In this document: positions 1 through 9,361 of the stretch, in pieces
How positions within the stretch are numbered: position 1 is the first letter of the stretch
Layout: every line of letters begins with the position of its first letter
DNA from: Mycetohabitans endofungorum
GTDB taxonomy: Bacteria; Pseudomonadota; Gammaproteobacteria; Burkholderiales; Burkholderiaceae
Direction of reading: 5' to 3'
DNA: 64,000 bases
NCBI RefSeq assembly: GCF_037477895.1
Contig: NZ_CP132744.1
Span: forward strand, 1,488,001-1,552,000
Translations under genes and position numbers: made by a program
The notes under the pieces: model-generated
Database searches by the model: none
Seen by the model: the letters and a program-made list of their open reading frames with translations, nothing else
Told to the model about the DNA's origin: nothing

Positions 1-1558
1 CCTTTAAGATGCCCAGTACGCCGACCACCATCTCGATCGAGCGCTCCACGCATAACCCCACGACGACGTCGGGTCCGACGCCCAGTGTGCGCAAATGCCA
101 CGCCAGTTGATTGGCCCGACGCTCTAGTTCAGCGTACGTGATTGACTGCGCGCCCAACACGACAGCCTCCGCCTGCGGCGTGCGCTCGACCTGCGCTTCG
201 AACAATTGATCCACGCTTAGGTTATCGGGATATGATGCCGCCGTTGCGTTCCAGTCGCGCAGCAGTCGCTGCCGCTCGCTCGCATCGAGCAGATCGATGT
301 CGCCCAACGGCTGTGTTGGAGCCGCGGCCAGCGTTTGCAGGAACCGAACAAACCGGTGTTGATGCGCAACCAGCTCATCTGCGGTATAACAAGCCGGATT
401 CGCGTCAAAGTCGATCCGTAACGAACCGTCGTCTGCTCGCGGACAGACCGTGACCCTCAGATCGTCAACCGGACCATTGAGCAAAGGATGCGTCGTCGAG
501 GTCAGCTCACCAAAGGTCAGGGCGTCGTCAAGCGGCATGACATGAACAGCGATTCTAAACAGAGGCTGGCCGGACGCCAGTCTAGTTGAGCGCAGCAACG
601 CGTCACTCGAGTCACATAAGCCCCGCCGCCCGCGTTGGATCTCGTGCTCAGCCTGCTGCATCAACGATATCAGGCTCATGCCCAATTGCACCGTCAATCG
701 AAGCGGCATCATGGCGCCACTACCGAGCGGAGAAGGCTCAGCCGCCCCCCAGGCGGAGCAGCCCAACACCACGTCGTGCGCGCCGATCAGCCGAGACAGA
801 TACGCGGCCATCGCGGCTGTTATCAACAAGGTCAATTGCGCGGTATCGCCCGCATGATCGCCTAACGCGTGGGACGGCAACGCCATGGTATGACGCAGTG
901 CCGGCTGCAGCGCCGGCGCACATCGGCTTGCCAGGGTGGCCGGCTCCGGCCAATGCGCATCCCGCTCGAACCGATACGCGTCATCACAGGCCCCTAGGGC
1001 TGAAGCGGGGGACTGCGCGTCGCACGCTAATGCGGGCGCCCATTGCTCGAAAGGAGGTGACATGCCCGCATACAGCATGCGATACACGTGCGCGACGCGC
1101 TGCGCAATAAGATGAGCGCCGTGCACATCGATCAAGAGCGCGTGGTAGCGCTGATACCACAGCACCCGATCCGGTGCCGTATGCAACAGCGCATAACGAA
1201 AGAGCGGTTTGTGTAAAACATTGAACGGCTGTTCACAATCGGCATGCATCCATGCGTCGGCTGCCGCCTGAGGATTGGCTTCCCCACTGAAATCAATCAG
1301 CGGCAATGGCCACTGTGGTGAACCAATATATTGTCGAAGACGGTCCTCACTTTCGACAAATTGCAACCGCAGATGGTCCACTTCGTCCACTACCTGACGT
1401 AAGGCGGCTTCAAACTGCGCGATGTCAATGGCATCTTCAATCATCGTGTAGCGCGCTACACAATACACTGGACTTGCCAAGGGCAACCGTTGGTCAATTC
1501 CCTGATCGGTTTGAGCCGCACTGAGCGGATCAGTCACTGCCATCACGCAAGCAGACAT
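1..1558 (-). CDS. Nonribosomal peptide synthetase, N-terminal part (C-A), partial
   Basis: The gene starts at an ATG (1556-1558) preceded by a good AGGAG ribosome binding site and runs off the left edge, giving 519 codons. Residues 1 to about 440 resemble an NRPS condensation domain, including a run like the usual 'LPLRL' core (here MMPLRL). About residue 470 onward is the beginning of an adenylation domain (ITYAEL core A1-like motif, then SIEMVVGVLGILK at the edge, core A2). The protein should therefore begin with a C-A module and assemble a peptide from amino acids loaded on carrier domains encoded further left. The condensation motif HHxxxDG is degenerate: residues 139-145 read HALLIDV, so the second, catalytic histidine is alanine and the glycine is valine. 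The domain may be inactive, or act only structurally in an initiation module. The product cannot be told from this fragment. Confidence 0.9.
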   Translation of the reverse strand, partial: MSACVMAVTDPLSAAQTDQGIDQRLPLASPVYCVARYTMIEDAIDIAQFEAALRQVVDEVDHLRLQFVESEDRLRQYIGSPQWPLPLIDFSGEANPQAAADAWMHADCEQPFNVLHKPLFRYALLHTAPDRVLWYQRYHALLIDVHGAHLIAQRVAHVYRMLYAGMSPPFEQWAPALACDAQSPASALGACDDAYRFERDAHWPEPATLASRCAPALQPALRHTMALPSHALGDHAGDTAQLTLLITAAMAAYLSRLIGAHDVVLGCSAWGAAEPSPLGSGAMMPLRLTVQLGMSLISLMQQAEHEIQRGRRGLCDSSDALLRSTRLASGQPLFRIAVHVMPLDDALTFGELTSTTHPLLNGPVDDLRVTVCPRADDGSLRIDFDANPACYTADELVAHQHRFVRFLQTLAAAPTQPLGDIDLLDASERQRLLRDWNATAASYPDNLSVDQLFEAQVERTPQAEAVVLGAQSITYAELERRANQLAWHLRTLGVGPDVVVGLCVERSIEMVVGVLGILK

Positions 1559-2513
1559 CTGTATTCTCCTATCCAGACACAAGGCTGGCCCGGGGCTGAC
1601 GACGCACGACGGCGATGGCTAACTTGCCAGGTAGAAAGCAGATCGAGCCCTAAGTGGACCAATACTTCCAAAATGATGCTGGGCAGGCATCATACCTGCC
1701 ACTCGTACCGCTTTTTGCTGGGCATTGAGTTGAAAAACGGCGGGAATCACTTCACTACCCTTAATTTATACCCGAGCCCTTAATTTAATTACACAGATAC
1801 GCCGCTCTTTTTACCAATAAACCGCAGCGTTATCGCCTTCAGAACACCACAGCAAACCAGTACACCTATTTCAGCAATGGCTATGCCTGCCAATGGCCCA
1901 CAGCTTTATATGCGATAAAGAGGGCTGTGCACGTTGCCGAATAATACTATTGGCATTTAAGATCATTAATTTATCAACGAAGACCAGCCGAAACAATTCA
2001 CCCCCAATTTGGCTCAATATATGGCTTAAAGAAATATATTTTGCACCGATATAAATAATCCTCTCCAACTAAATTTATTGTCTAACCCTTGAAATGAACT
2101 TAATCTTGTTTCTGTCAGACAGCGCTTTAACAAAGTCACGCCCATTTTTAGCCGGCATATCATGGCCTGAGCGAGCAAACGCCATAACGAAGCAACTTCT
2201 GCTGTACAGAAATAGAGGCTGGCGGAAGCTGCCCTCCCCGAAAAGCACAATCCCGCCGTGCCATTGACATACATCGCAAGCGGTAGCCACAAAGAAGCTC
2301 CACCGTGAGGTCAGTGCGCTGATGGCTAGCGAGCATCTTTATGCTTATGCCGAGCGCGCCCCGTGCCATCTATCAAATTGCTTATGGTGCCGCCCCACCT
2401 AAACGGGCGCGACGGTACGAATCGCGGCACGTCGTACAGCTGTCCGTGAACTGCGTCAACGCGGCCGACGGCTGGCACCACGCATCACATGCTACCTGCA
2501 GCTCTCGCTATAA
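1559..2513. other. Long non-coding stretch upstream of the NRPS gene
   Basis: No convincing gene is visible on either strand. About 1740-2100 is visibly more AT-rich than the rest of the window and probably contains the NRPS promoter, but I could not pick a clear -35/-10 pair. Two nested inverted repeats lie about 115-145 bases upstream of the NRPS start: ATGATGC/GCATCAT (1673-1679 and 1687-1693) and GGCAGG/CCTGCC (1682-1687 and 1695-1700). They could be an operator or a leader hairpin. About 2340-2513 has no recognisable content. Confidence 0.5.
1673..1700. repeat. Nested inverted repeats upstream of NRPS
   Basis: A perfect 7-base inverted repeat ATGATGC-N7-GCATCAT overlaps a 6-base stem GGCAGG-N7-CCTGCC. 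The two are mutually exclusive as hairpins. The position, 115 to 142 bases upstream of the NRPS start codon, would suit a regulator site. Function is a guess. Confidence 0.35.
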
Positions 2514-3133
2514 GAGGAAGTTAAACGCTTCATTGAGCAACTGCCTCAACAGACGGGGGCACAGCAAACGTACTATGCGCGCTGCTGCTGGCTGACGACG
2601 CTTTTCTACAAGGCCTGCGCATCCGCGGTCGCTGGCGCAGCAATGGGCAACTTCTCGCGGCGTCTGAGCGTGCAGGGGCACGACCAATGGTGGCTCGAGA
2701 TCGTCGGCAAAGGAAAACGCGCGCGGATTGTGCCGGCGTCGCCGGAGTTGACCGCCGAGCTGGCTCGCTATCGTCAAGCGTGTGGCCGGCCCCCGCTGAC
2801 CGACCGGACCGAAACCACGCCGCTAATCATGCCTTTTAAAGACCAACGTCGCTGTCTATCGCGCTCGGCCCTCCAAGACGCGATCAAGGATATATTTAGC
2901 CGTACCGCGACGTGGCTGTGTGCGCGGCTCGAGTTCACCGACCGCGCCGATGAATTGGACCGTGCGTCGGCGCACTGGCTGACGCATACCACCAGGTCAC
3001 GCCAGCCGACGGCGGCCTCGATCTGCGCACGGTACGCGACAATCTGGGTCAGATGTCGCAGACCACTACGAGCCGATACCTGCTTCAGGAAGAGAACACG
3101 CAGTACCGTGAAAGCGTCAAATACCTCAGTTGA
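2514..3133 (+). pseudogene. Tyrosine recombinase (phage-integrase family) remnant, frameshifted
   Basis: After an in-frame stop at 2511-2513 the + strand reads EEVKRFIEQLPQQ, then a core-domain-like stretch with QWWLEIVGKGKRARIVPA and HWLTHT, the latter matching the HxLRHT box of tyrosine recombinases. Around 2985-2995 the frame is lost; in the next frame the C-terminus continues with GGLDLRTVRDNLGQMSQTT and SRYLLQEENTQYRESVKYLS, ending at TGA 3131-3133. That second segment contains the expected region before the catalytic tyrosine (SRYL). The N-terminal DNA-binding half is missing. This is a decayed integrase beside the NRPS gene and a sign of past horizontal transfer; which element it served is unknown. 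Confidence 0.8.
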
Positions 3134-3389
3134 GCGGATGTTGGGCGTGGAATAACGTAATCTCTAGATCACTTCTCGCCAACCATAGTTCGCACAAAAA
3201 CGCACAGCGCCGTACAGCACTCATCGCTCTGGCAGAACGTCGCTGCGACGTCCTATTCGCCGGGCTACACAATGGCAACTTTTACCAACTAAGTCAGCCT
3301 CTAATGTTTGACGAAAAACAACATAGGGGCACACCACGTGTGACAATATGGCACGTGCGCCTGACGGCTTGTCCGACACCTCGCTTCGG

Positions 3390-4310
3390 TTACACGTCAC
3401 GCTTGGCTTTCACGATGCTCAGCGCGGACGCGATCATTGTGCTCATATCAGCCAGATTGGCCGGGACAATCAGTGTATTGCCTTGCTTGGCCAGGTTGCC
3501 AAATGCACTGACATACTGTTCGGCAACTTTCAGGTTCACCGCGTCCATGCCGCCACGTGACTGAATGGCGTCGGCGATTTTCTGGATCGCCTGCGCATTG
3601 GCCTCGGCCACCGCGAGAATGGCGGCAGCCTGTCCCTGGGCTTGGTTGATCGCGGCCTGTTTCTCTCCTTCGGATTGCTGGATCGCCGCCTCGCGCGCGC
3701 CAGACGCCAAGTTGATCTGCTCCTGCTTGCGGCCTTCGGACGCTGCGATCAGCGCTCGCTTCTCGCGCTCGGCCGTAATCTGCGCCTGCATCGCACGCAG
3801 GATTTCATTGGGTGGCGTCAGATCCTTGATTTCGTAGCGCAGCACCTTCACGCCCCAGTTCGCTGCCGCATCGTCGAGCGCGGACACGATGCTGTGGTTG
3901 ATCAAATCGCGTTCCTCGAACGTCTTGTCCAGTTCCATCTTGCCAATGACCGAGCGCAACGTCGTCTGCGCAAGCTGCGTGATCGCCATCACGTAGTTCG
4001 CCGAACCGTACGAGGCCTTCATCGGATCGGTAACCTGAAAGTACAGTACGCCATCGACCTGCAGTTGCGTGTTGTCGCGCGTGATGCAGACCTGCGACGG
4101 CACGTCGAGCGGGATCTCCTTCAGCGAATGCTTGTACGCGACGCGATCGACGAATGGCAGCACGATGTTTAGGCCCGGCGTCAGCGTCGCATGATAGCGG
4201 CCGAGCCTCTCGAGCACCCACGCATGCTGCTGAGGTGTGATCTTCACGCATTGCGTCGCGATCACCACCACGACAACGAACAAAACCAGTGCGACAATCG
4301 AAAGTTCCAT
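3390..4310 (-). CDS. Stomatin/prohibitin-family (SPFH) membrane protein, QmcA-like
   Basis: A 306-residue protein. I chose the ATG at 4308-4310 because it is followed at once by a single membrane anchor (about residues 3-20, LSIVALVLFVVVVVIA) as in QmcA/paraslipin proteins; an upstream extension would not look like a membrane protein. Residues about 20-180 form the SPFH domain (VLERLGRYHATLTPGLN, DVPSQVCITRDN, YFQVTDP), followed by an Ala/Gln/Glu-rich coiled-coil region (about 185-250) and a short tail. Such proteins oligomerise in membrane microdomains and often work with NfeD proteins and FtsH-type proteases. The nfeD-like gene lies 14 bases upstream on the same strand, so the two form the usual NfeD-stomatin pair. 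Exact biological role unknown. Confidence 0.92.
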   Translation of the reverse strand: MELSIVALVLFVVVVVIATQCVKITPQQHAWVLERLGRYHATLTPGLNIVLPFVDRVAYKHSLKEIPLDVPSQVCITRDNTQLQVDGVLYFQVTDPMKASYGSANYVMAITQLAQTTLRSVIGKMELDKTFEERDLINHSIVSALDDAAANWGVKVLRYEIKDLTPPNEILRAMQAQITAEREKRALIAASEGRKQEQINLASGAREAAIQQSEGEKQAAINQAQGQAAAILAVAEANAQAIQKIADAIQSRGGMDAVNLKVAEQYVSAFGNLAKQGNTLIVPANLADMSTMIASALSIVKAKRDV

Positions 4311-4324
4311 GACGTAGTATCCCT

Positions 4325-4786
4325 TCAGACTGTGGAAGAAGAGCGAGCGGCCGGGCGAGCGGCGACGATGAGCCGGTTGTCGCGCACCTGGCGAATCAAA
4401 TACCAGTGCGCATGCTCGCTCTCGCCGGGCTGAAGCTCGACATCCCACTGTGCACCGCGATAGTTGATGCGTGCCCGGCCGTTATCCCAATGTTCGACGC
4501 GCACCGTCTGACCAATGTCTAGCAGCACATCGGCGTCCCGCGTGGCGTCCCGCACGTCGCGGCGCTGCCGACGACCATAGCGGGAACGCCGCAGCGCCGT
4601 CACGGCGGCCAGCGCGACCAGGGCGGCCAGCGCAAGCTGCGCAGCCACCGGCATGCCGAGTCCATGCGCGACACCGCCCGCCGCGCAACCCAGCGCAATC
4701 ATCAATAGATAGAACGTGCCGGTCGTCAGCTCGACCACCAATAACGCACCGGTCGCGATCCACCAGATAAGTCCCGAACCCGCCAT
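4325..4786 (-). CDS. NfeD-family membrane protein
   Basis: A 153-residue protein starting at ATG 4784-4786, with an AGGGG ribosome binding site just upstream. The N-terminal half has three hydrophobic segments (GLIWWIATGALLVVEL, FYLLMIALGCAAGGVAHGL, AQLALAALVALAAV). The C-terminal half is a small OB-fold-like soluble domain (GQTVRVEHWDNGRARI, GAQWDVEL). This is the short NfeD form without a protease domain. It precedes the stomatin gene in the same operon, the arrangement that gives the family its name (nodulation formation efficiency D / STOPP operons). It probably recruits or stabilises the stomatin partner in the membrane. Confidence 0.9.
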   Translation of the reverse strand: MAGSGLIWWIATGALLVVELTTGTFYLLMIALGCAAGGVAHGLGMPVAAQLALAALVALAAVTALRRSRYGRRQRRDVRDATRDADVLLDIGQTVRVEHWDNGRARINYRGAQWDVELQPGESEHAHWYLIRQVRDNRLIVAARPAARSSSTV

Positions 4787-4801
4787 CGCGATCCCCTGAA
4801 T

Positions 4802-4833
4802 AAAAAAACACCCCGGTGCCGTCACCGAGGTGT
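4802..4833 (-). terminator. Rho-independent terminator downstream of ppsA
   Basis: On the minus strand, reading away from ppsA, an imperfect stem (ACACC/GGTGT plus CGGTG/CACCG with one mismatch, loop ACGG) is followed by seven T residues. It ends the ppsA transcript and separates it from the nfeD-stomatin pair, whose nfeD start codon is only about 15 bases further on. Confidence 0.85.
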
Positions 4834-4931
4834 CTTATAGCACGAAGCTGGCTCGCGCTGCGAGCCGATCGCGCGTCAGCGCGCGGTTTCTGGCGGCCGG
4901 CGTATCGTCCGGCCCGCCGGCAGACGCGGCG

Positions 4932-7352
4932 TCATGCCGCCTTCGCGTCGTCCGTCTGCGCGTCGTTCGCCTGCGCGAGCGCCTGCCACGTCTCAATCAC
5001 CGTATCCGGATTCAACGAGATCGAAGCAATACCTTCCTTCGTCAACCACGCAGCAAAATCCGGATGGTCCGACGGGCCCTGGCCGCAAATGCCAACATAC
5101 TTGCCCAACCGCAGACAGGTTTCGATCGCGCGCGACAGCATGAAGCGCACGGCTGGATCGCGCTCGTCGAAATCATGGGCGAGCAATTCCATGCCCGAGT
5201 CCCGGTCCAAGCCGAGCGTCAGCTGCGTCAAGTCGTTCGAGCCAATTGAGAAGCCGTCGAAATACGCGAGGAACTGCTCGGCCAGGATCGCATTGGACGG
5301 CACCTCGCACATCATGATCAGCCGCAGGCCGTTGTCGCCGCGCTTGAGCCCGAATTGGGCGAGCAGCTCGACTACCCGCTGGGCCTGTCCCAGCGTGCGC
5401 ACGAACGGCACCATGATTTCGACGTTGGTCAGGCCCATCTCGTCGCGCACGCGCTTGAGCGCACGGCACTCCATTTCGAACGCGGCCGCGAAATCGTCGG
5501 CGATGTAGCGCGACGCGCCCCGAAAGCCGAGCATCGGGTTTTCCTCGTCCGGCTCATAGCGCGAACCGCCGATCAGCTTCTTGTACTCGTTCGACTTGAA
5601 GTCCGACAGCCGCACGATCACCGGCTTCGGATAGAACGCCGCGGCGATCGTCGCCACGCCCTCGGTCAGCTTGTCAACATAGAACGCACGTGGCGACGCG
5701 TGACCGCGCGCTACGCTCTCAACGGCTTTCTTCAAATCCTGGGCGACATTCGGATATTCGAGGATCGCCTTCGGATGCACGCCGATATTGTTGTTGATGA
5801 TGAATTCGAGCCGCGCCAGCCCGACGCCGGCGTTCGGCAACTGCGCGAAGTCAAACGCGAGTTGCGGGTTGCCCACGTTCATCATGATCTTGACCGGGAT
5901 CTTCGGCAACTCGCCGCGCTGCACTTCGGTCACCTCTGTCTCAAGCAGGCCGTCGTAGATCTTGCCCTCGTCGCCTTCCGCGCACGATACCGTCACCAGT
6001 GCACCGTCCTTCAGCACATCAGTCGCGTCACCGCAGCCGACCACGGCCGGCACGCCGAGTTCGCGTGCGATGATCGCCGCGTGGCAGGTACGCCCCCCCC
6101 GGTTCGTGACGATCGCCGACGCGCGTTTCATCACCGGCTCCCAGTTCGGATCGGTCATGTCCGCCACCAGCACGTCACCCGGCTGCACGCGCTCCATCTC
6201 GGAAGGATCGTGGATCACGCGCACCGGACCGGCGCCAATCTTCTGACCGATCGCCCGGCCGGTCGCGAGCACCTGCGACTGGCCCTTCAGCTTGAAGCGC
6301 TGCTCGATCTTGCCGGCCGCCTGGCTCTTCACCGTCTCAGGGCGCGCCTGCAGGATGAACAACGTGCCATCGCGACCGTCCTTACCCCACTCGATGTCCA
6401 TCGGACGCTGGTAATGGTTCTCGATAATCACCGCATACTTGGCGAGCTGGATCACATCCTCGTCGGTGATCGAATAGCGGTTGCGCTGCTCCGCCGGCAC
6501 GTCAACCGTCTTCACGCGGCCCGGCTCGCCCGGCTGCGTGAACTCCATCTTGATCAGCTTGGAGCCAATCGAGCGACGGATGATCGGATACCGTCCCTGC
6601 GCGAGCGTCGTCTTGAATACGTAGAACTCGTCCGGGTTCACCGCGCCCTGCACCACGGTCTCGCCCAGTCCGTAGCTAGCGGTGATGAACACAGCGTCGC
6701 GAAAGCCCGATTCGGTGTCCAGCGTGAACATCACGCCGGCCGCGCCAACGTCCGAGCGCACCATTCGCTGCACGCCGGCGGACAACGCCACCTCGGCGTG
6801 TGTGAAACCCTTGTGCACGCGATACGAAATCGCGCGGTCGTTATACAGCGACGCAAACACGTGCTTGATGCGATCCAGCACGTCGTCGATGCCCACGACG
6901 TTCAGATACGACTCCTGCTGGCCGGCAAACGACGCATCAGGCAAGTCCTCGGCCGTGGCCGACGAGCGCACCGCAAACGATAGTTCCTGGGGCGAGGACG
7001 CCTGCAGCTTGTCGAACTGCTCGCGGATCTCCGCATCCAGGCGCGGTTGCAGCGGCGCGTCGACGATCCACTGGCGGATTTCCTTGCCGGCCTCGGCCAG
7101 CGCCTTCACGTCGTCGACATCGAGCGTCTCAAGGCGCTTGGCGATCCGTTCGGTCAAATCATTGTAAGCAAGGAATTCGCGGAACGCGTGCGCAGTCGTC
7201 GCGAAACCGGTCGGTACGCGAACGCCTGCCGCAGCCAGTTGGCTGATCATCTCGCCCAGCGATGCATTTTTTCCGCCGACCGAGTCGACATCTGTCATTC
7301 GTAGTGCTTCGAACGGTAAGACGTATGCTCCGTTATGTGCGGTGTTAGACAT
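4932..7352 (-). CDS. ppsA: Phosphoenolpyruvate synthase (pyruvate, water dikinase)
   Basis: Converts pyruvate, ATP and water to phosphoenolpyruvate, AMP and phosphate in gluconeogenesis. The 806-residue length fits the family (about 790-800). ATG 7350-7352 is chosen because the next residues ([28 protein letters not shown]) match the family N-terminus. The ATP/pyruvate-binding domain covers about residues 1-345. The swivelling phosphohistidine domain holds GGRTCHAAI with the catalytic His at residue 424. The C-terminal PEP-binding barrel includes [15 protein letters not shown] and [14 protein letters not shown] run of eight C residues (6093-6100) encodes the Gly-Gly before the catalytic histidine and is a slippage-prone homopolymer. 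ppsR, its regulator, is divergently encoded. Confidence 0.97.
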   Translation of the reverse strand: MSNTAHNGAYVLPFEALRMTDVDSVGGKNASLGEMISQLAAAGVRVPTGFATTAHAFREFLAYNDLTERIAKRLETLDVDDVKALAEAGKEIRQWIVDAPLQPRLDAEIREQFDKLQASSPQELSFAVRSSATAEDLPDASFAGQQESYLNVVGIDDVLDRIKHVFASLYNDRAISYRVHKGFTHAEVALSAGVQRMVRSDVGAAGVMFTLDTESGFRDAVFITASYGLGETVVQGAVNPDEFYVFKTTLAQGRYPIIRRSIGSKLIKMEFTQPGEPGRVKTVDVPAEQRNRYSITDEDVIQLAKYAVIIENHYQRPMDIEWGKDGRDGTLFILQARPETVKSQAAGKIEQRFKLKGQSQVLATGRAIGQKIGAGPVRVIHDPSEMERVQPGDVLVADMTDPNWEPVMKRASAIVTNRGGRTCHAAIIARELGVPAVVGCGDATDVLKDGALVTVSCAEGDEGKIYDGLLETEVTEVQRGELPKIPVKIMMNVGNPQLAFDFAQLPNAGVGLARLEFIINNNIGVHPKAILEYPNVAQDLKKAVESVARGHASPRAFYVDKLTEGVATIAAAFYPKPVIVRLSDFKSNEYKKLIGGSRYEPDEENPMLGFRGASRYIADDFAAAFEMECRALKRVRDEMGLTNVEIMVPFVRTLGQAQRVVELLAQFGLKRGDNGLRLIMMCEVPSNAILAEQFLAYFDGFSIGSNDLTQLTLGLDRDSGMELLAHDFDERDPAVRFMLSRAIETCLRLGKYVGICGQGPSDHPDFAAWLTKEGIASISLNPDTVIETWQALAQANDAQTDDAKAA

Positions 7353-7722
7353 GAAAGCCCCTAAGTGGTAAAAAATTTCCGGCATGCGCGAGTGGGCCCC
7401 GTGCGCGCAGCTCCACTGGAAGTCGCCACGCACCTCGCGCAACCTGTTTGACAAGCCATCGCGAGTGCCGCGAGGATCGCTTCGTCCTGTGCCGGGGGAC
7501 CCTGCGCCCACCGCGCGACACCTCGTCCATCCGCCGGCGGTCTGCAAGGCCTTATGGAACAAAGCTTGCCGCCGGTTTCGCGGACACCGCCTGCAATTGC
7601 TTGTCAAACAGGTTGCCGCTATTCTACCGTGCTACTCTGCAAAAAACCCCAGAATCCCCGCTCAGGCCCTTTGACCAACGGAAATCCGGGCCTGCCTCGC
7701 GGCGCTCTACTTGACAAGCATC
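7353..7722. promoter_or_regulatory. Divergent ppsA/ppsR intergenic region
   Basis: This 370-base gap must contain the promoters of both ppsA and ppsR. I see no clear sigma-70 boxes. It does hold a perfect 18-base inverted repeat (listed separately), and a third, shorter copy of its TTGACAAGC core at 7711-7719 just before the ppsR ATG. Confidence 0.6.
7439..7616. repeat. Perfect 18-bp inverted repeat with 142-base spacer
   Basis: GCAACCTGTTTGACAAGC at 7439-7456 recurs as its exact reverse complement at 7599-7616. The arms lie about 90 bases from the ppsA start and about 107 bases from the ppsR start. One copy faces each gene. They could be paired operators for a looping regulator, or arms of a small decayed element. 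Each contains TTGACA, but no -10 box lies at the right distance, so I do not call them promoters. Confidence 0.7.
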
Positions 7723-8541
7723 ATGCCTGCACCGACTGTATTCATCGTCTCCGATGGCACCGGCATCACCGCGGAAACCTTCGCGCACTCGATCCTGTCC
7801 CAGTTCGACCAAAAATTCCGCCTTGTGCGCGTGCCATTCATTGACTCGTCGGAGAAGGCTTACGCAACGGTCCAGAAAATCAATGAGGCGGCCACGCTGG
7901 ACGGCCGCCGCCCGGTCGTCTTTACGACGCTCGTCGATAGCCATTCAAACGAGATCGTCAAACGCTCGAACGCGCTGGTCATGGATATGTTCCAGACCTT
8001 CATCGAGCCGCTAGAACAGGAATTGCAAACGCAATCGACCCACGCGATCGGCCGTGGCCACCAAGCCGCCGATACCGAGGAGTACAAGAACCGGATCGAG
8101 GCGATCAATTTCTCGCTTGCGCATGACGATGGCCAGAGCAACCGCAACCTGCAGGATGCGGATGTGATTCTGGTCGGCGTGTCGCGCAGCGGCAAAACGC
8201 CCACCAGCCTCTATCTAGCGATGCAGTACGGTGTGAAGGCGGCCAATTACCCGTTGATCCCGGAAGACTTCGAGCGCGGCAAGCTGCCGACACCGTTGTA
8301 TGCCCATCGCAACAAGATCTTCGGGCTGTCGATCGATCCGCAGCGACTCGCCGAGATCCGCAACGAACGCCGCCCAGGCAGCAAGTATGCTGCGCCGGAG
8401 AACTGCCGCTACGAGGTCAATGAAGCCGAGGCGCTGATGCGTCGCGAAGGCATTAAATGGCTGTCGTCGACGCACAAATCAATCGAGGAAATCGCGACGA
8501 CGATCCTGCAGGAAATCAAGCTCGAGCGGCAATCGTACTGA
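7723..8541 (+). CDS. ppsR: PEP synthase regulatory protein (bifunctional kinase/pyrophosphorylase, DUF299)
   Basis: Modulates PEP synthase by ADP-dependent phosphorylation of a threonine next to its catalytic histidine and by Pi-dependent dephosphorylation. At 272 residues from ATG 7723 it has family length. A TTG four codons upstream (7711) is possible but less likely. Family features are the opening TVFIVSDGTGITAETFAHS and the P-loop-like GVSRSGKTPTS at about residues 152-162, followed by SLYLAMQYGVKAANYPL. It is divergent from its target gene ppsA, the normal arrangement in proteobacteria. Confidence 0.95.
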   Translation: MPAPTVFIVSDGTGITAETFAHSILSQFDQKFRLVRVPFIDSSEKAYATVQKINEAATLDGRRPVVFTTLVDSHSNEIVKRSNALVMDMFQTFIEPLEQELQTQSTHAIGRGHQAADTEEYKNRIEAINFSLAHDDGQSNRNLQDADVILVGVSRSGKTPTSLYLAMQYGVKAANYPLIPEDFERGKLPTPLYAHRNKIFGLSIDPQRLAEIRNERRPGSKYAAPENCRYEVNEAEALMRREGIKWLSSTHKSIEEIATTILQEIKLERQSY

Positions 8542-8551
8542 GCGCGCGCTG

Positions 8552-9331
8552 CTACGCGACGCGCCGTTGCCGGCATTGCTCGAAAAAGCACACGGCAGCA
8601 GCGGCGGCGACGTTCAACGACTCCATGCCGCCGGGCTGCGGAATGGTCACACGCCGGTTCACCGCGGCGCGCCACTCGGCCGACACACCGGCGCCCTCGT
8701 TGCCGAACACCCACGCAAGCGGCCCGCTCAGGTCGACATCGTACAGCAGCTGTGCGCCATGCGAATCGGTGACAAACACCGGCACCGCGAGCCGTGCCAG
8801 CAAGTCAGCGGCCCCCACCTGCTCGTGCACGCGCAGCAGGAATTGCGCGCCCATGCCAGCGCGTAATACCTTGGGCGACCACGCGTGCGCCGTGCCAGGC
8901 GAGCAAAACACATCGCCGATCCCGGCCGCAGCGGCGCTGCGCAGGATCGAGCCGACATTGCCGGCGTCCTGCACGCCGTCGAGCACCACGCAAGTGGCCT
9001 CGACGCGTTCGGGCAGCGGCCGTGGCCGCACGTCTACCACGAATGCAATGCCAATCCCGTTCACGAGCGTCGACAACTGCGAGAACAGCGCGTCGCTAAA
9101 CAGCACGACCCGCGATGGATCGAGCCGCGCGACGATCTGCGCGGTCTGCACCTGCGCCAGCGCCGCCTCGGTCAGCACGCAATGCGCCGGCTGGCCGAGC
9201 GCATCGAGATAAGCTTCGGCCAAGTGCAGGCCTTCGAGCAGTGCCTGACCGCGCTTTTTCTGTTGTGCAAGGATTGTCAGCGCCTTTAGGTGCTTGAACA
9301 GCGGATTGTCCCGCGATGTGATGGTTTTCAT
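8552..9331 (-). CDS. TrmH/SpoU-family RNA 2'-O-methyltransferase
   Basis: A 259-residue SPOUT methyltransferase, start ATG 9329-9331 (MKTITSRDNPLFKHL, typical N-terminus). An N-terminal substrate-binding domain (about 1-95) precedes the knotted SAM-binding domain, with motif 1 VVLDGVQDAGNVGSILRSAA, motif 2 WVFGNEGAGVS and motif 3 IPQPGGMESLNVAAAAAV. It should methylate a ribose in rRNA or tRNA using S-adenosylmethionine. The target cannot be told by eye; it is distinct from the RlmB-like gene at 53052. It ends only 10 bases from the convergent ppsR stop, and is the last gene of the long operon from rpsB. Confidence 0.92.
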   Translation of the reverse strand: MKTITSRDNPLFKHLKALTILAQQKKRGQALLEGLHLAEAYLDALGQPAHCVLTEAALAQVQTAQIVARLDPSRVVLFSDALFSQLSTLVNGIGIAFVVDVRPRPLPERVEATCVVLDGVQDAGNVGSILRSAAAAGIGDVFCSPGTAHAWSPKVLRAGMGAQFLLRVHEQVGAADLLARLAVPVFVTDSHGAQLLYDVDLSGPLAWVFGNEGAGVSAEWRAAVNRRVTIPQPGGMESLNVAAAAAVCFFEQCRQRRVA

Positions 9332-9361
9332 CGGTTCAGCCGGCGGGCAGCGTCGCACAGC

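Noticed and set aside
142..453. Open frames on the plus strand across 142-1783
   Set aside because: They are antisense shadows of the NRPS gene on the minus strand, or have no family resemblance or ribosome binding site.
3134..3389. Possible small gene between the integrase remnant and the stomatin gene
   Set aside because: Frames there have no ribosome binding site, and run antisense into the stomatin gene.
5355..6983. 542-codon open frame on the plus strand inside ppsA
   Set aside because: High-GC antisense shadow of ppsA; composition is Arg/His-rich nonsense and ppsA on the other strand is unmistakable.
7448..7607. The TTGACA in both arms of the ppsA/ppsR repeat as -35 promoter boxes
   Set aside because: No acceptable -10 hexamer occurs 16-18 bases downstream in either orientation.
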